A stretch of DNA of 64,000 bases from Bacillota bacterium (GCA_021791495.1 JAJYWN010000060.1:62001-126000); one strand, 5' to 3'; positions 1-8,772 are shown, numbered from the stretch's first letter. Numbers and translations are program-made. Notes: generated by a model not told the origin, from the letters alone.

Positions 1-2
1 AG

Positions 3-710
3 ACGGGCCTTCAGTTGCTACCGGGCCTCCCTGTGAGTGCCATTGCGGCCTTTACCCCCGTCGCGGCGGCTCTGATCCTGGTACACACGGCGAACCGGAC
101 CACCGGCGTGACCGATCTACTGAAGAGAGCCTTCGACTACGGCCGAATCAGAGCAAAGGTCTGGTACATACCCATGGTTCTTCTGATGCCCGGCGTGAGT
201 GTCCTCAGCTACACCTTGATGCGCTGGATGGGCTGGACGCTTCCAGTTCCGGAATTCCCAGTTCTGGCGGCTTTGGTGATGTCCCTCGCCTTCTTCGTCG
301 CCGCCCTGGGCGAAGAATTGGGCTGGTCGGGGTACGCCATTGATCCGATGCAAGCCCGGTGGAACGCGCTGGGGGCGGCCCTTCTGCTGGGAGTGGTATG
401 GGCGGTGGTGCACTTCGTCCCTCTGGTACAGGCCCACCGGTCGTCCGCCTGGATCGCCTGGTGGACTCTGGGCACGGTGGCGTTTCGAGTCATCCTGGTA
501 TGGATCTACAACAACACTGGAAAGAGCGTCTTCGCCATAGCTGTAGCCCATGCCATGGGTAATATGAGTTGGCAGCTGTTCCCGAACTATGGTTCACACT
601 GGGATCCGCGTATCAATGGATTGATCGTCGTCGGCGTGGCGGTGACCGTCACTATCGTGTGGGGGCCGCGAACGTTGGCTCGATACGGAATAGTGAAGGG
701 TCAGCCCTGA
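3..710 (+). CDS. CPBP-family intramembrane protease, 5' end outside window
   Basis: Members of this family (CAAX protease / bacteriocin-processing, formerly Abi) are polytopic membrane metalloproteases. The frame is open to the left edge; the first possible start inside the window is TTG at 15, which would give 231 residues, so the true N-terminus is probably missing. Numbered from that TTG, motif 1 is E100-E101 in EELGWSGY, motif 2 is H133 in VVHFVP and motif 3 is H179 and N183 in HAMGN, each next to a hydrophobic segment. The motif-1 arginine usual in the family (EExxxR) is serine here. No partner gene such as a bacteriocin locus is visible, so the substrate is unknown. Family assignment is firm; activity is inference. 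Confidence 0.85.
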   Translation, partial: TGLQLLPGLPVSAIAAFTPVAAALILVHTANRTTGVTDLLKRAFDYGRIRAKVWYIPMVLLMPGVSVLSYTLMRWMGWTLPVPEFPVLAALVMSLAFFVAALGEELGWSGYAIDPMQARWNALGAALLLGVVWAVVHFVPLVQAHRSSAWIAWWTLGTVAFRVILVWIYNNTGKSVFAIAVAHAMGNMSWQLFPNYGSHWDPRINGLIVVGVAVTVTIVWGPRTLARYGIVKGQP

Positions 711-1456
711 TTCCCATCTCCTTCAACCCCTTCTCTTTTGTAGACCGCTTTCCAAAACTTGGGACGAAAACTCAAGTCCCACAGACCTGTGATGGCTGAC
801 CGGGCTTACTTCCAGGGAATTGTGCCACAAGCGACTATCTTGTCCGCTCCAGGCGCATCAGGGAATGGGGCCGTGTGTCCCGAGGCGACACCGGGTTAGG
901 TTGTAACCACCAATGCGCCATGTTGGACGTGTGAGAACGGCGTGCTGCGGCAACCAACGGCACCGCGGTCTGGGTGAGCAACGGTGAACCGTCCGCCGCC
1001 TCAATGACTCCCCAGCGTCTCCCTTGACTACCCGTGTCGCGTCCAGACACACGCCCTTCTCCAGGAGTGAGTCTTGACGCGACAACTAAGTTCTTTCGGC
1101 CACAAGCGCCTCAGATACCATTGTCAGCAGGCTAGGGCAGCCGGCTGGCTGCCCACTTTCTTGTTGGGAACCACCCCGCCCGTCCGGGCGTCCGCCTGCG
1201 CCGGATCCGGCGATTGTATCGCCGCCACCCGCACCATCCAGAGGGTTCCAGATCCCCTGAGGCCCGCGCTCGGCCATCAACCTACTGAAGGATTCCTCGA
1301 ACCGCGTTCAATCACGGTCTGCGCCAACCGGCGATTGTCGAGATAAACACCTCATGGTACACTTGCTCTAACTAGAACGTTCTGCCTATACCAAAACCGG
1401 AAAAGAGGGATCCAGCTACGTCAGGTCCAGCGACACCTGAGGATACAGACGAGTTC
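711..1456. other. Non-coding stretch, 746 bp
   Basis: No convincing gene was found on either strand. The stretch contains a 182-bp element bounded by 20-bp inverted repeats at 872-1053, listed separately. The part from about 1054 to 1370 is GC-rich without a consistent reading frame. The last 80 bases before the marR start are open in the marR frame but lack a better start than GTG 1457. Confidence 0.6.
872..1053. repeat. 182-bp MITE-like element with terminal inverted repeats
   Basis: The left end (872-891) reads CGTGTGTCCCGAGGCGACAC. The reverse complement of 1034-1053 reads CGTGTGTCTGGACGCGACAC, matching at 17 of 20 positions. The element has no coding capacity. The same 20-bp motif recurs twice, in inverted orientation, near the right end of the window (63814-63833 and 63846-63865), so this is a dispersed repeat and not a chance hairpin. 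Inference: a non-autonomous transposable element, or the ends of a decayed insertion sequence. Flanking target-site duplications were not identified. Confidence 0.6.
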
Positions 1457-1918
1457 GTGCACCTGATAAAAGGAGTGTACCAGGGCGTATTTGCGCAGAT
1501 CAGGGTCGTGACCGAGCAATACGGACTGCCTGTTGCGGCCCTGCCGGTCCTTGCCCAGATCCATGGTGAACAGGGAATCACCGTCAGCGAGATCTCCCGA
1601 CGCACCGGCATGGCGAAATCGCAGGTATCCACGACTGTGGACGGCCTCGTGGCGCAGGGGTTGTTGGAGAAGGGCCCTGATCCCTCGGACCAGCGGCTCA
1701 CCAGGCTGTACACTACGGCAAGGGAAAGGCAGCAGATGGGTCAGATGCGACGGGAGAGGGACCGGCGGCTCGGGCGGATACTCGCCTCGATCCCTGGCGA
1801 CAGAAAACAGGCGGTCCTGGACGGCCTGCGGGCCCTCAAGGCAGCCTTAGCAGTGAGTCCGAATCCCGGCGCCGGCGATGGGCCAGAGCCGCCAGGCCCA
1901 GGACGAGATCAGAGCTAG
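1457..1918 (+). CDS. MarR-family transcriptional regulator
   Basis: This is a 153-residue winged-helix repressor of the MarR family, whose members usually bind as dimers to a palindrome near their own promoter and release on ligand binding. The helix-turn-helix covers about residues 40-75 (ISRRTGMAKSQVSTTV), followed by the basic wing (DPSDQRLTRLY) and a C-terminal dimerisation helix. The chosen start is GTG 1457, with GAGG about 15 bases upstream; the frame stays open further upstream, so the start is uncertain. The gene lies 11 bp before the PEP-utilising enzyme and is probably co-transcribed with it. That suggests it controls that enzyme, possibly in response to an antibiotic-like ligand (inference). 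Confidence 0.88.
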   Translation: MHLIKGVYQGVFAQIRVVTEQYGLPVAALPVLAQIHGEQGITVSEISRRTGMAKSQVSTTVDGLVAQGLLEKGPDPSDQRLTRLYTTARERQQMGQMRRERDRRLGRILASIPGDRKQAVLDGLRALKAALAVSPNPGAGDGPEPPGPGRDQS

Positions 1919-1929
1919 GAGGCGCTTTC

Positions 1930-4539
1930 ATGGAACTGGTACGCACCTTCGACCGGATTACCCGGGAAGATCTGGCCCTGGCGGGGGGAAAGGGCGCGAA
2001 CCTGGGCGCGATGGTGGGCGCGGGGTTGCCCGTGCCGCCAGGCTTCGTTCTCTTGACCGATGCGTACCGGCTCTTCGTCCAACAGGCCGGCATTCAGGGC
2101 GAGATCGAAGGGCTGGCCACGTCGGTGGACGCCGACAGCCAGGAATCCCTTGACGCTGCGTCCGCCCGCATTCGGGCGCTGTTTGACCGGGTCGCGGTCC
2201 CTCCGGAGGTGGCCCGCGCCATCACCGAGGCTTACACGGTACTGACGCATGGGGCATCCGCCCCGGTAGCCGTCCGGTCGTCGGCCACAGCCGAGGACCT
2301 GCCCGACGCCTCCTTCGCGGGACAGCAGGAGACCTACCTGAATATCCGCGGCGCCGAGGCAGTCGTACAGGCTGCCAAGCGCTGCTGGTCGTCCCTCTGG
2401 ACCGGTCGCGCCCTTTCGTACCGCGTGAAGAACGGTATCCCACCCGGTGACGTCGCCCTAGCCGTGATCGTGCAGGAGTTGGTCAAGGCGGATGTCGCCG
2501 GCGTGCTTTTCACCGCCGACCCCGTCAGCGGCCACCGGGGCCGAATGGTGGTCGATGGCGCCTGGGGTCTGGGCGAGTCCGTGGTCAGCGGTGCCGTCTC
2601 CCCGGACAACTGGGTAGCGGACGGGGCGACCGGGGCGATTCTGAAGGAGCGTATCGCCACCAAACGGGTGATGGCGGTCAGGACCGAAACCGGAACGGAG
2701 GAGCGGCCGGTGCCTCCCGATCTACAGGCCAGACCCGTCCTGAACTCCGCGCAGGTGGCGGCCCTGGTGGACCTCGGCCGGCGCACGGCCGCCCACTTCG
2801 GGGCACCGCAGGACATTGAGTGGGCCATGGCCGGGGGCGAGTTCCGCCTGGTGCAGTCACGGCCCATCACCACGCTCTTCCCCCTGCCGCGGCCGGCTCC
2901 ACCACCGCGGGCGGGTCTGCGGATCTACGTGACCTTGCAGGGAATGCAGGGAGTCTTGGAACCTCTCACCCCAATGGGACTGGCCCTTTTCACCCGCCTG
3001 GCCAGAATCGTCCCCAGGGTTCTGAACCTGCGAGTGGCTTCCGACGGTCCGCCCTTCCTCGCGGTGGCCGCCGGCAGGCTCTATACGGACGTCACCGGCC
3101 TTCTGCGGACGGGGCCGGGGCGCGCGGCCTTCGCCGGCGAGGTGATCGATTCCGCCATGGGTCGGGCCGTACGGGACCTGCTTTCCCGGTCGGAAGGGCG
3201 ACTGGGGTCCGTTGCGAAGGGCAGTCGGCTTCCCGTCCCGCTATCGCGCGTGCCCAAAAGGCCGGCGTTCGTCGTCGCCAGGAGATTCCTGCGGGCTCTG
3301 GTCAGTCCCGAGGGCGCCCGGCGCCACACCAAAAACCAAGTTGAGGCCAAAATCAGGGCCTTGGTCGAGGCGAGCCACCGGCTCAGGAGCATGGCGGATC
3401 GAGTTCGATTCGTCGATACCGCTCTCAGTTCGGCGGTAACCGGTGTGTTCACGCGCACCGTGCCCGTCTGGCTTTCGGGCGAGGCCGCCCTGGGTCTGGT
3501 CACGAAGAAGCTCAAGGCGTGGGGGTTCGATGCGGCGGCCGTGCTCGAGCCCGTGGAGCGCTCCCTTCCCCATAATCCCACCACGGAAATGGATCTCGCC
3601 CTCTGGCGCCTGTCCCGCGCGCTCCTTTCCGAGGGAGCCCAACCGCGGGCCGACCATCCGGCCGTGCGAGACTGGCTCGCCAAATACGGCCACCGCGCCG
3701 TACGGGAGATCGATCTCGCTATTCCGCGCTGGCGCGAGGAACCGGAGCACGTTCTGCATCTACTTTCCACTTACATGACCCAGGAGACGGGACCGGCCGA
3801 TCCGGAGCATCGCTTCGAAAGAGGCGCCGTGGCGGCGGAGAAGGCGACCGTCGCCATCGCCGAGGAGGTGGGCCGTCGCAGAGGGTCCGTCCAGGCAGCC
3901 TTGATACGGCTGCTCCTGCGTCGCTTCCGGGAATCGGGCGGTGTCCGGGAATGGCACAAGTTCTATGTGGTGCACATCTTTGACATCGTCAGGCAGGTGC
4001 TGAGAGAAGCGGGGGCCGACCTGGTGAAGGCGGGGCGCCTCGACCAGACCAATGATGTCTTCTTCCTGGACCTGACCGACCTCACGTCCGTCACCCGGGA
4101 TTTGCGGGCGGTGGCGGCGCAAAACCGTGCGCGATACGCCCAGGACCTCAAGCGGCGCGTGGTGCCCCTGGCCATGACCAGCGAGGGGGAGGTCTCGTAC
4201 GGCACCCCGTCCGAAGAGGAGGGAACTCTGGTGGGCACCGGTTCCTCGGCCGGGGTGTACGAAGGGGTGGTGCGGGTCATCATCAACCCCGTCGGGGCGA
4301 AACTGGAGCCAGGCGAAATCCTTGTGGCGCCGGGCACCGATCCGGCCTGGACGCCGCTATTCCTCACCGCGGGGGCTTTGGTGACAGAGACAGGCGGCAT
4401 GATCTCCCACGGTTCGGTGGTAGCCCGGGAGTACGGGATCCCGGCCGTCGTGGGCGTACCTGGGGCGACGACTCGGCTTCACACCGGCCGGCGCGTGCGG
4501 GTGGATGGCAGTGCCGGAAGAGTGGTGCTGCTCGACTGA
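1930..4539 (+). CDS. Rifampin phosphotransferase / PEP synthase-like enzyme
   Basis: At 869 residues the protein has three parts. Residues about 1-320 form an ATP-grasp PEP/pyruvate-binding domain, with VRSSATAEDLPDASFAGQ near 115-135. Residues about 320-750 form a large helical middle region. The C-terminal swivelling domain carries the phospho-accepting His (about H827) in GGMISHGSVVAREYGIP. Length, order and His position match rifampin phosphotransferase (Rph, about 865 residues, His near 825), which transfers the beta-phosphate of ATP to rifampin; PEP synthase proper has an extra PEP-binding TIM barrel that is absent here. Many Bacillota paralogues of this shape are labelled PEP synthase without proof, so the substrate is open. 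The start ATG 1930 has GGAGG upstream. It follows marR by 11 bp and converges on the next gene with a 1-bp gap. Confidence 0.8.
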   Translation: MELVRTFDRITREDLALAGGKGANLGAMVGAGLPVPPGFVLLTDAYRLFVQQAGIQGEIEGLATSVDADSQESLDAASARIRALFDRVAVPPEVARAITEAYTVLTHGASAPVAVRSSATAEDLPDASFAGQQETYLNIRGAEAVVQAAKRCWSSLWTGRALSYRVKNGIPPGDVALAVIVQELVKADVAGVLFTADPVSGHRGRMVVDGAWGLGESVVSGAVSPDNWVADGATGAILKERIATKRVMAVRTETGTEERPVPPDLQARPVLNSAQVAALVDLGRRTAAHFGAPQDIEWAMAGGEFRLVQSRPITTLFPLPRPAPPPRAGLRIYVTLQGMQGVLEPLTPMGLALFTRLARIVPRVLNLRVASDGPPFLAVAAGRLYTDVTGLLRTGPGRAAFAGEVIDSAMGRAVRDLLSRSEGRLGSVAKGSRLPVPLSRVPKRPAFVVARRFLRALVSPEGARRHTKNQVEAKIRALVEASHRLRSMADRVRFVDTALSSAVTGVFTRTVPVWLSGEAALGLVTKKLKAWGFDAAAVLEPVERSLPHNPTTEMDLALWRLSRALLSEGAQPRADHPAVRDWLAKYGHRAVREIDLAIPRWREEPEHVLHLLSTYMTQETGPADPEHRFERGAVAAEKATVAIAEEVGRRRGSVQAALIRLLLRRFRESGGVREWHKFYVVHIFDIVRQVLREAGADLVKAGRLDQTNDVFFLDLTDLTSVTRDLRAVAAQNRARYAQDLKRRVVPLAMTSEGEVSYGTPSEEEGTLVGTGSSAGVYEGVVRVIINPVGAKLEPGEILVAPGTDPAWTPLFLTAGALVTETGGMISHGSVVAREYGIPAVVGVPGATTRLHTGRRVRVDGSAGRVVLLD

Positions 4540-4540
4540 C

Positions 4541-5335
4541 CTACCGTCTGAGATACCACGCCGGCGAAGAGCCGATGGAGAGGCGGGCCGTGCTGCCATT
4601 GTCAGCGTCTGGAGCGGAAGGGCGGCCGGCCTGGCTCTGGGGTATTGGCGTCGAACCAGGCGGTGGCGAGCATGGCGCCGGCCCCGACGGTGGCGGGCAC
4701 GGCGGCCCGGGGCACGGCCTGACGCAAGGGTCCCCGCCCGTGGGCGGAATGCCCTGAAGGCCGGCGCCCAGCGGGTAGTCGCACTGCCCGAACTCCTCGC
4801 AACTGCGACGGTACATCTGCTGGAAGAGGTAGAGGTGCACCTCCTCGTCCTCCTGGATTCGGCGGAGGACGGCAATGGCTTCGGGGGTCCGGAGCTCCAA
4901 GATCAGATTGCTGTAGAGGTTGATGGACGCGCGCTCGGTGTTAATGTCCGTTCGGAGTTGGCTGCACAGGCGCTCGCCGTAGGACACGTAGCCACCGGTC
5001 CAGTAGAACTTGTTCGTCCGCCAGTACTTCGGTTCGACGCCCAGGTTCCTGATGAGGCTTCCGATCAGGTGCAGGTGGTGCATCTCCACCAGGGCGATGC
5101 ACATCCACAGGTTACCCTGCGGCGTCATCATGTGCTCCAAGGCGTGGAAGACGTACTGGGTGACGGTGGTCAGTTCCGACGACTCGCCGGAAGCGAAGGC
5201 GTCCAAGAGAAGTTCACCGTCACCTACGTTCGGTCGCCTGACATTGGTCGGGGGATATGGCCTCTGCCGGCGACACGGCAAGGACAAGGCGAACTCTTCG
5301 ACCAACTCGGTGATATCGGGGATCGGTATGGACAC
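4541..5335 (-). CDS. Ferritin-like / manganese-catalase-like protein with Cys-Pro tail
   Basis: The four-helix core carries di-metal carboxylate motifs: an early Glu in SGESSELTTVTQYVF, EMHHLHL, a Glu in NTERASINLY, and EDEEVHLYLF. This pattern resembles Mn-catalase and CotJC-like ferritin-fold proteins, which dispose of peroxide or bind metals. About 85 C-terminal residues are a Pro/Gly/Cys-rich tail (GDPCVRPCPGPPCPP) not typical of the core family. The start is set at GTG 5333-5335, spaced behind GGAGGGG; GTG 5344 lies inside that Shine-Dalgarno site. The gene is transcribed toward the PEP-utilising enzyme. The catalytic role is inferred; a storage or spore-coat role is possible. Confidence 0.72.
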   Translation of the reverse strand: MSIPIPDITELVEEFALSLPCRRQRPYPPTNVRRPNVGDGELLLDAFASGESSELTTVTQYVFHALEHMMTPQGNLWMCIALVEMHHLHLIGSLIRNLGVEPKYWRTNKFYWTGGYVSYGERLCSQLRTDINTERASINLYSNLILELRTPEAIAVLRRIQEDEEVHLYLFQQMYRRSCEEFGQCDYPLGAGLQGIPPTGGDPCVRPCPGPPCPPPSGPAPCSPPPGSTPIPQSQAGRPSAPDADNGSTARLSIGSSPAWYLRR

Positions 5336-5407
5336 AGCCCCCACCCCCTCCGGGATTACCTGGAAACATCTTACGTAAACATCCCAGGGTGGGTGAAAGG
5401 AGGGGTA

Positions 5408-5986
5408 TCAGGAAATAGAAACGGCGCTTCCCAACGCCTTCTTCACCGCCAAGCGGAAGGTGTCCATGTTCTCGCCATGCTTTGGGAACCAATGCATGAC
5501 GTCCTTATGGTTGCTGGCAATGCCCTGCTCGTGACCCTCGCTGTGACAGATGATGTCGGTCTCCGTCAAACCATATTGCCTGCAAAGATACACGCAGAGC
5601 GCCACGGCGTTTTCCCAAGCGGCTCTGAAATAGGGCTCCTGTTCCGCCGCGTCGTACCCGATCATCGTCGCGCCACCTGAATAAGAGAAGCCTGCGGGTT
5701 CGCAAATCTCAAAGCTGATGTGCGTGTTGTTGCCGGAACCTCCGCAGTGCCAACCACGATGGTCCCATGGCAGGTACTGACAGATTTCCTTAGCGTCCAA
5801 GAACGCATGGACGCAGACCTGCCGTTCGATCTCGCCCGCCTTGTAGGACTTGTCCCAACGCGAAAACCAACTGGCCGCCATCACGCCCGGCGTCGCTGTA
5901 CTGTGCACCATGATGCCCTTGGGCGTGATCTTCCTGTCCGCCGTATAGCAGTCGTTTCGCGTCATGTACTTCGTGGTCAAATTCAT
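5408..5986 (-). CDS. N-acetylmuramoyl-L-alanine amidase, PGRP type
   Basis: This 192-residue single-domain amidase would cleave the lactyl-amide bond between MurNAc and L-alanine in peptidoglycan. The zinc-binding pattern of the amidase_2/PGRP fold is visible: GIMVHSTATPG near the N-terminus, and HSEGHEQGIASNHKDVMHW followed by FPKHG near the C-terminus. It lacks a signal peptide and a wall-binding domain, as in clostridial phage lysins and their chromosomal relatives. The start ATG 5984-5986 follows AAGGAGG closely. GC content is visibly lower than in its neighbours, which suggests transfer. No holin or other phage gene adjoins it, so it may be a stranded lysin. Activity is well supported, the biological role less so. 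Confidence 0.87.
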   Translation of the reverse strand: MNLTTKYMTRNDCYTADRKITPKGIMVHSTATPGVMAASWFSRWDKSYKAGEIERQVCVHAFLDAKEICQYLPWDHRGWHCGGSGNNTHISFEICEPAGFSYSGGATMIGYDAAEQEPYFRAAWENAVALCVYLCRQYGLTETDIICHSEGHEQGIASNHKDVMHWFPKHGENMDTFRLAVKKALGSAVSIS

Positions 5987-6146
5987 GAGGGTTCCTCCTT
6001 CAATTTCGGTCGCGTCCTCAACAGCCGACAACACAGCCACTACCGCACCGAGCTGCTCCTTATGGATTTGTCGCAGACCAAGAAAACCATTCTTCTCGAA
6101 TGTCCACTCCCGGTTATGAAGCTACACATGAGCCACGCCGCCCGCA

Positions 6147-6177
6147 TTGTCCTTCGCAGTCCCGGAGCGGAGGACAA
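6147..6177 (+). promoter_or_regulatory. Hairpin in the ade leader
   Basis: An 11-bp stem (6147-6157 with 6167-6177, one G-U pair) closes a 9-base loop, about 75 bases before the adenine deaminase start. No T-run follows it. I could not match the leader to a purine riboswitch. It could be a leader structure or an operator; the function is unknown. Confidence 0.3.
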
Positions 6178-6251
6178 GGATTGTGTCGAAGAGGAACGAA
6201 TCCTGGTGCACAATACGCTTCGCACCGCGTGCTACCCAGGAGTGATTGCTG

Positions 6252-7967
6252 TTGCGTTCCGACCTGATCGACACCGCCATGGGCCGGCGACCGGCGGACG
6301 TCGTCTTCCGCCACGCGCGGCTGGTCGACGTTTTCACCGCCACCGTGGTCGAGACGGACTTCTCCGTGTCCGGCGGCTACATCGTCGGCTTCGGCGCCGG
6401 CGACGCCGAGCGCGAAGTCGACCTGCGGGGGAAGTTCGTCTGCCCCGGGTTCATCGACGGGCACGTCCACCTTGAGAGTTCGATGGTGACTCCGGCCCAG
6501 TTCGCGCGGACGGTGGTTCCCTTGGGGACGACGGCCGTGGTGGCCGACCCGCACGAGATTGCCAATGTCGCCGGCGTGGCCGGCATCCACTATATCCTGG
6601 CGGCCACCGAGGGCCTGCCCTTGCGCGTCTTCGTCATGCTGCCGTCGTGCGTCCCGGCGACCCCCTTGGAGACCAGCGGGGCGCGCCTCGGCGCCCGCGA
6701 CCTGGCCGCCCTGAAGTCGTACCCGCGGGTCCTCGGCCTTGGGGAAGTGATGGACGTCCCCGGGGTCATCGGGCGGCGGCGGGACATGATGGAGAAGCTC
6801 AAGGCGTACCGCGACGAGGTCATCGACGGCCACGCCCCGGGGCTCGGTGGCAAGGAGCTGGACGCCTACGTTCTGGCCGGCATCGGGTCGGACCATGAGT
6901 CGGTGGACGCGGCGGAGGCCATCGAGAAACTACGGCGCGGGATGCGCCTGATGATCCGGGAGGGTTCGGTGACCCGGAACCTGCGCGCGCTGCTGCCGGT
7001 GGTGACGGCGGCCAATGCGCGGCGCTGCCTCCTGGTCACGGACGACCGGCACCCCAGCGACCTGCTGCGCGAGGGACACCTGAACTACCTCGTGCGGCTG
7101 GCGGTGGAGGGCGGGCTGGATGCGGTGACGGCCATCCAGATGGCCACCCTGAACGCGGCCGAGTACTTCCGGCTGCGGGACCTAGGCGCGATCGCGCCCG
7201 GGTATCGGGCTGACTTCCAGGTGCTCGAGGATTTGAGCGCGTTTCGGCGGCCGCCGGCCCAGGTGTATCAGGGCGGACGGCTGGTGGCCGAGGGCGGGGC
7301 GATGGCGGTGGAGGTGCCGGAGTACCGCGATCAGATGGTGACGGATACGGTACGCATGGCGGCGCTGCTGGTGGAGCAGCTAAGGGTTCCGGCGAGCGGC
7401 ACGGGGAACTGGCCTGATGCGGCGCCGGTGGCCGACGTCATCGGCCTCATCCCCCACCAAATCGTCACCAAGTTGTTGAAGGTGAAGGCGCCCGTGGTCG
7501 ACGGCGCCTTCGTCGCCGAACCGCGCCTCGATCTCCAGAAGCTGGCCGTGGTCGAGCGCCATCATGCCAGTGGTAACGTGGGGGTGGCCTTGGTGTCGGG
7601 GTTCGGGTTGCGCGCGGGCGCCTTGGCCACGTCGGTTGCCCACGATTCCCATAACATCGTCGTCCTGGGGGTCGACGATGAAGACATGCTCCTAGCGGTC
7701 GATGCCGTCGCCGCCATGGGCGGCGGCCTGGCGGTGGTGGCCGATCGGCTCATCCGCGCCACGCTGCCCCTCCCTATCGCGGGCCTGATGTCGACGCGGT
7801 CGATGGAGGAGGCCGATGCGGCGCTGCGAAATTGCGTCGGAGAGGCACGCGCTCTGGGCGTGCCCGACGGTTTCGACCCCTTCATGACCATGTCGTTCCT
7901 GGCCCTTCCCGTGGTCCCCGGACCCAAGCTCACGGACCTTGGCCTCGTCCTTGTGAAGCCGTCCTGA
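6252..7967 (+). CDS. ade: Adenine deaminase
   Basis: The enzyme hydrolyses adenine to hypoxanthine and ammonia in purine salvage or catabolism. The protein (571 residues) has the usual length and the amidohydrolase metal motif PGFIDGHVHLESSMVTP typical of AdeC-type enzymes, plus VVADPHEIANVAG, a DDRHPSD segment and the C-terminal region with GVDDEDM. The start is set at TTG 6252, 7 bases behind AGGAGTGA; TTG 6246 is too close to that site. It is transcribed away from the amidase gene. With SsnA and the dihydropyrimidinase-like genes at 37-41 kb it suggests a nucleobase-using lifestyle, though it is not part of that operon. Confidence 0.95.
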   Translation: MRSDLIDTAMGRRPADVVFRHARLVDVFTATVVETDFSVSGGYIVGFGAGDAEREVDLRGKFVCPGFIDGHVHLESSMVTPAQFARTVVPLGTTAVVADPHEIANVAGVAGIHYILAATEGLPLRVFVMLPSCVPATPLETSGARLGARDLAALKSYPRVLGLGEVMDVPGVIGRRRDMMEKLKAYRDEVIDGHAPGLGGKELDAYVLAGIGSDHESVDAAEAIEKLRRGMRLMIREGSVTRNLRALLPVVTAANARRCLLVTDDRHPSDLLREGHLNYLVRLAVEGGLDAVTAIQMATLNAAEYFRLRDLGAIAPGYRADFQVLEDLSAFRRPPAQVYQGGRLVAEGGAMAVEVPEYRDQMVTDTVRMAALLVEQLRVPASGTGNWPDAAPVADVIGLIPHQIVTKLLKVKAPVVDGAFVAEPRLDLQKLAVVERHHASGNVGVALVSGFGLRAGALATSVAHDSHNIVVLGVDDEDMLLAVDAVAAMGGGLAVVADRLIRATLPLPIAGLMSTRSMEEADAALRNCVGEARALGVPDGFDPFMTMSFLALPVVPGPKLTDLGLVLVKPS

Positions 7968-7975
7968 GACGCCTC

Positions 7976-8449
7976 CTACTCCGCGATGTCCTCGTAGGCC
8001 CGCTTGAGGGCCAGCCAGTGGCCGTGCTCCTCGGCGGCGAGGGCTTCGTAGAACCTTGCCAGGTCCAAGTCCACCGCCTCGGCGGCGCGGCGCGTGTACA
8101 GGTCGCGGCTCTCCTTTTCCATCTCCAAGGCCTCCAGGATCCCCGCGGCAACGTCGTCGGGCGTCTTGGCGGCGTGGTGGCCGCGGTCGCGACCACCGGT
8201 AACCGTACAGGTTACCGTGCCAAGGTTCCCCGCTTCCTCCGGCGGCACGTTCTCCAGCAACACCTCGTTGTATAGGATCTCGACGAACCTCTTCCGGTGC
8301 TCGTCCTCCGCCACGGCCAGTTCCTGAAAAAGTCGCTCCAGTTCCGGGTCGTCCGTCGCGGACGCCAGGGCCATGTAGTGGCATCGCCCCTGGTTTTCCA
8401 TCTCGATCGCCTGTCGCAGCGCGTCTTCCAGGCTTTCGGCTATCTTCAC
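7976..8449 (-). CDS. Ferritin-like protein, rubrerythrin-related
   Basis: This 157-residue two-repeat ferritin-fold protein has Glu and ExxH di-iron motifs in both halves: EMENQGRCHYM and AVAEDEHRKRF, then EMEKESRDLY and AAEEHGHWLALK. No rubredoxin domain is present, so it is an erythrin-like or YciF-like core and not a full rubrerythrin. It probably acts in peroxide or iron handling in the cytoplasm. The start GTG 8447-8449 sits 6 bases behind GGAGGTG; the upstream GTG 8458 overlaps that site. It converges on ade with a gap of 8 bp. Confidence 0.82.
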   Translation of the reverse strand: MKIAESLEDALRQAIEMENQGRCHYMALASATDDPELERLFQELAVAEDEHRKRFVEILYNEVLLENVPPEEAGNLGTVTCTVTGGRDRGHHAAKTPDDVAAGILEALEMEKESRDLYTRRAAEAVDLDLARFYEALAAEEHGHWLALKRAYEDIAE

Positions 8450-8728
8450 GGAGACCACCTCCCCCTCTGCCGCCCGACGATATTATGGCCGCGTGCAGTG
8501 GGGTGGCCTCGGCCAGCCAACTTCTTCACGGTATCGACTCGGTGAGCGCTGCGGAAGCGGTCTCTGAGAGTTCATTGCCCTGTGTCAGAGTTTCTCAAAC
8601 CATAAATGGTCGGAAAAGCAAACACTTACCGCTTAGTAACCGTCCGAGAACCCGGATGAACAGCGCAGTTATGTAACCTGCCCCGTGGCTAGAAGCCTTG
8701 TTTGGACCTCTGCGGGAGGAGATGTGTA

Positions 8729-8772
8729 CGGTTTTCCGGACAGTCCGGTCGACCCGACTGTCCGGAAAACCG
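8729..8772. repeat. 44-bp near-perfect palindrome
   Basis: The arms CGGTTTTCCGGACAGTC (8729-8745) and GACTGTCCGGAAAACCG (8756-8772) are perfect 17-bp reverse complements. The 10-base centre itself contains the palindrome GGTCGACC, so only the flanking bases of the centre fail to pair. No T-run follows and no gene ends nearby. It could be a cruciform, a protein-binding site or part of a mobile element. Confidence 0.7.

Noticed and set aside
1074-1346. 90-codon open frame before marR
   Set aside because: No spaced ribosome site and basic, low-complexity translation; begins just beside a repeat element.
4505-5680. 391-codon plus-strand open frame opposite the ferritin-like and amidase genes
   Set aside because: It is antisense to two genes with clear family motifs and good ribosome sites, and its own composition is not protein-like; a GC-rich shadow frame.
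5987-6251. Purine riboswitch before adenine deaminase
   Set aside because: Only one GC-rich hairpin is visible; the conserved loop sequences of the purine riboswitch were not found.
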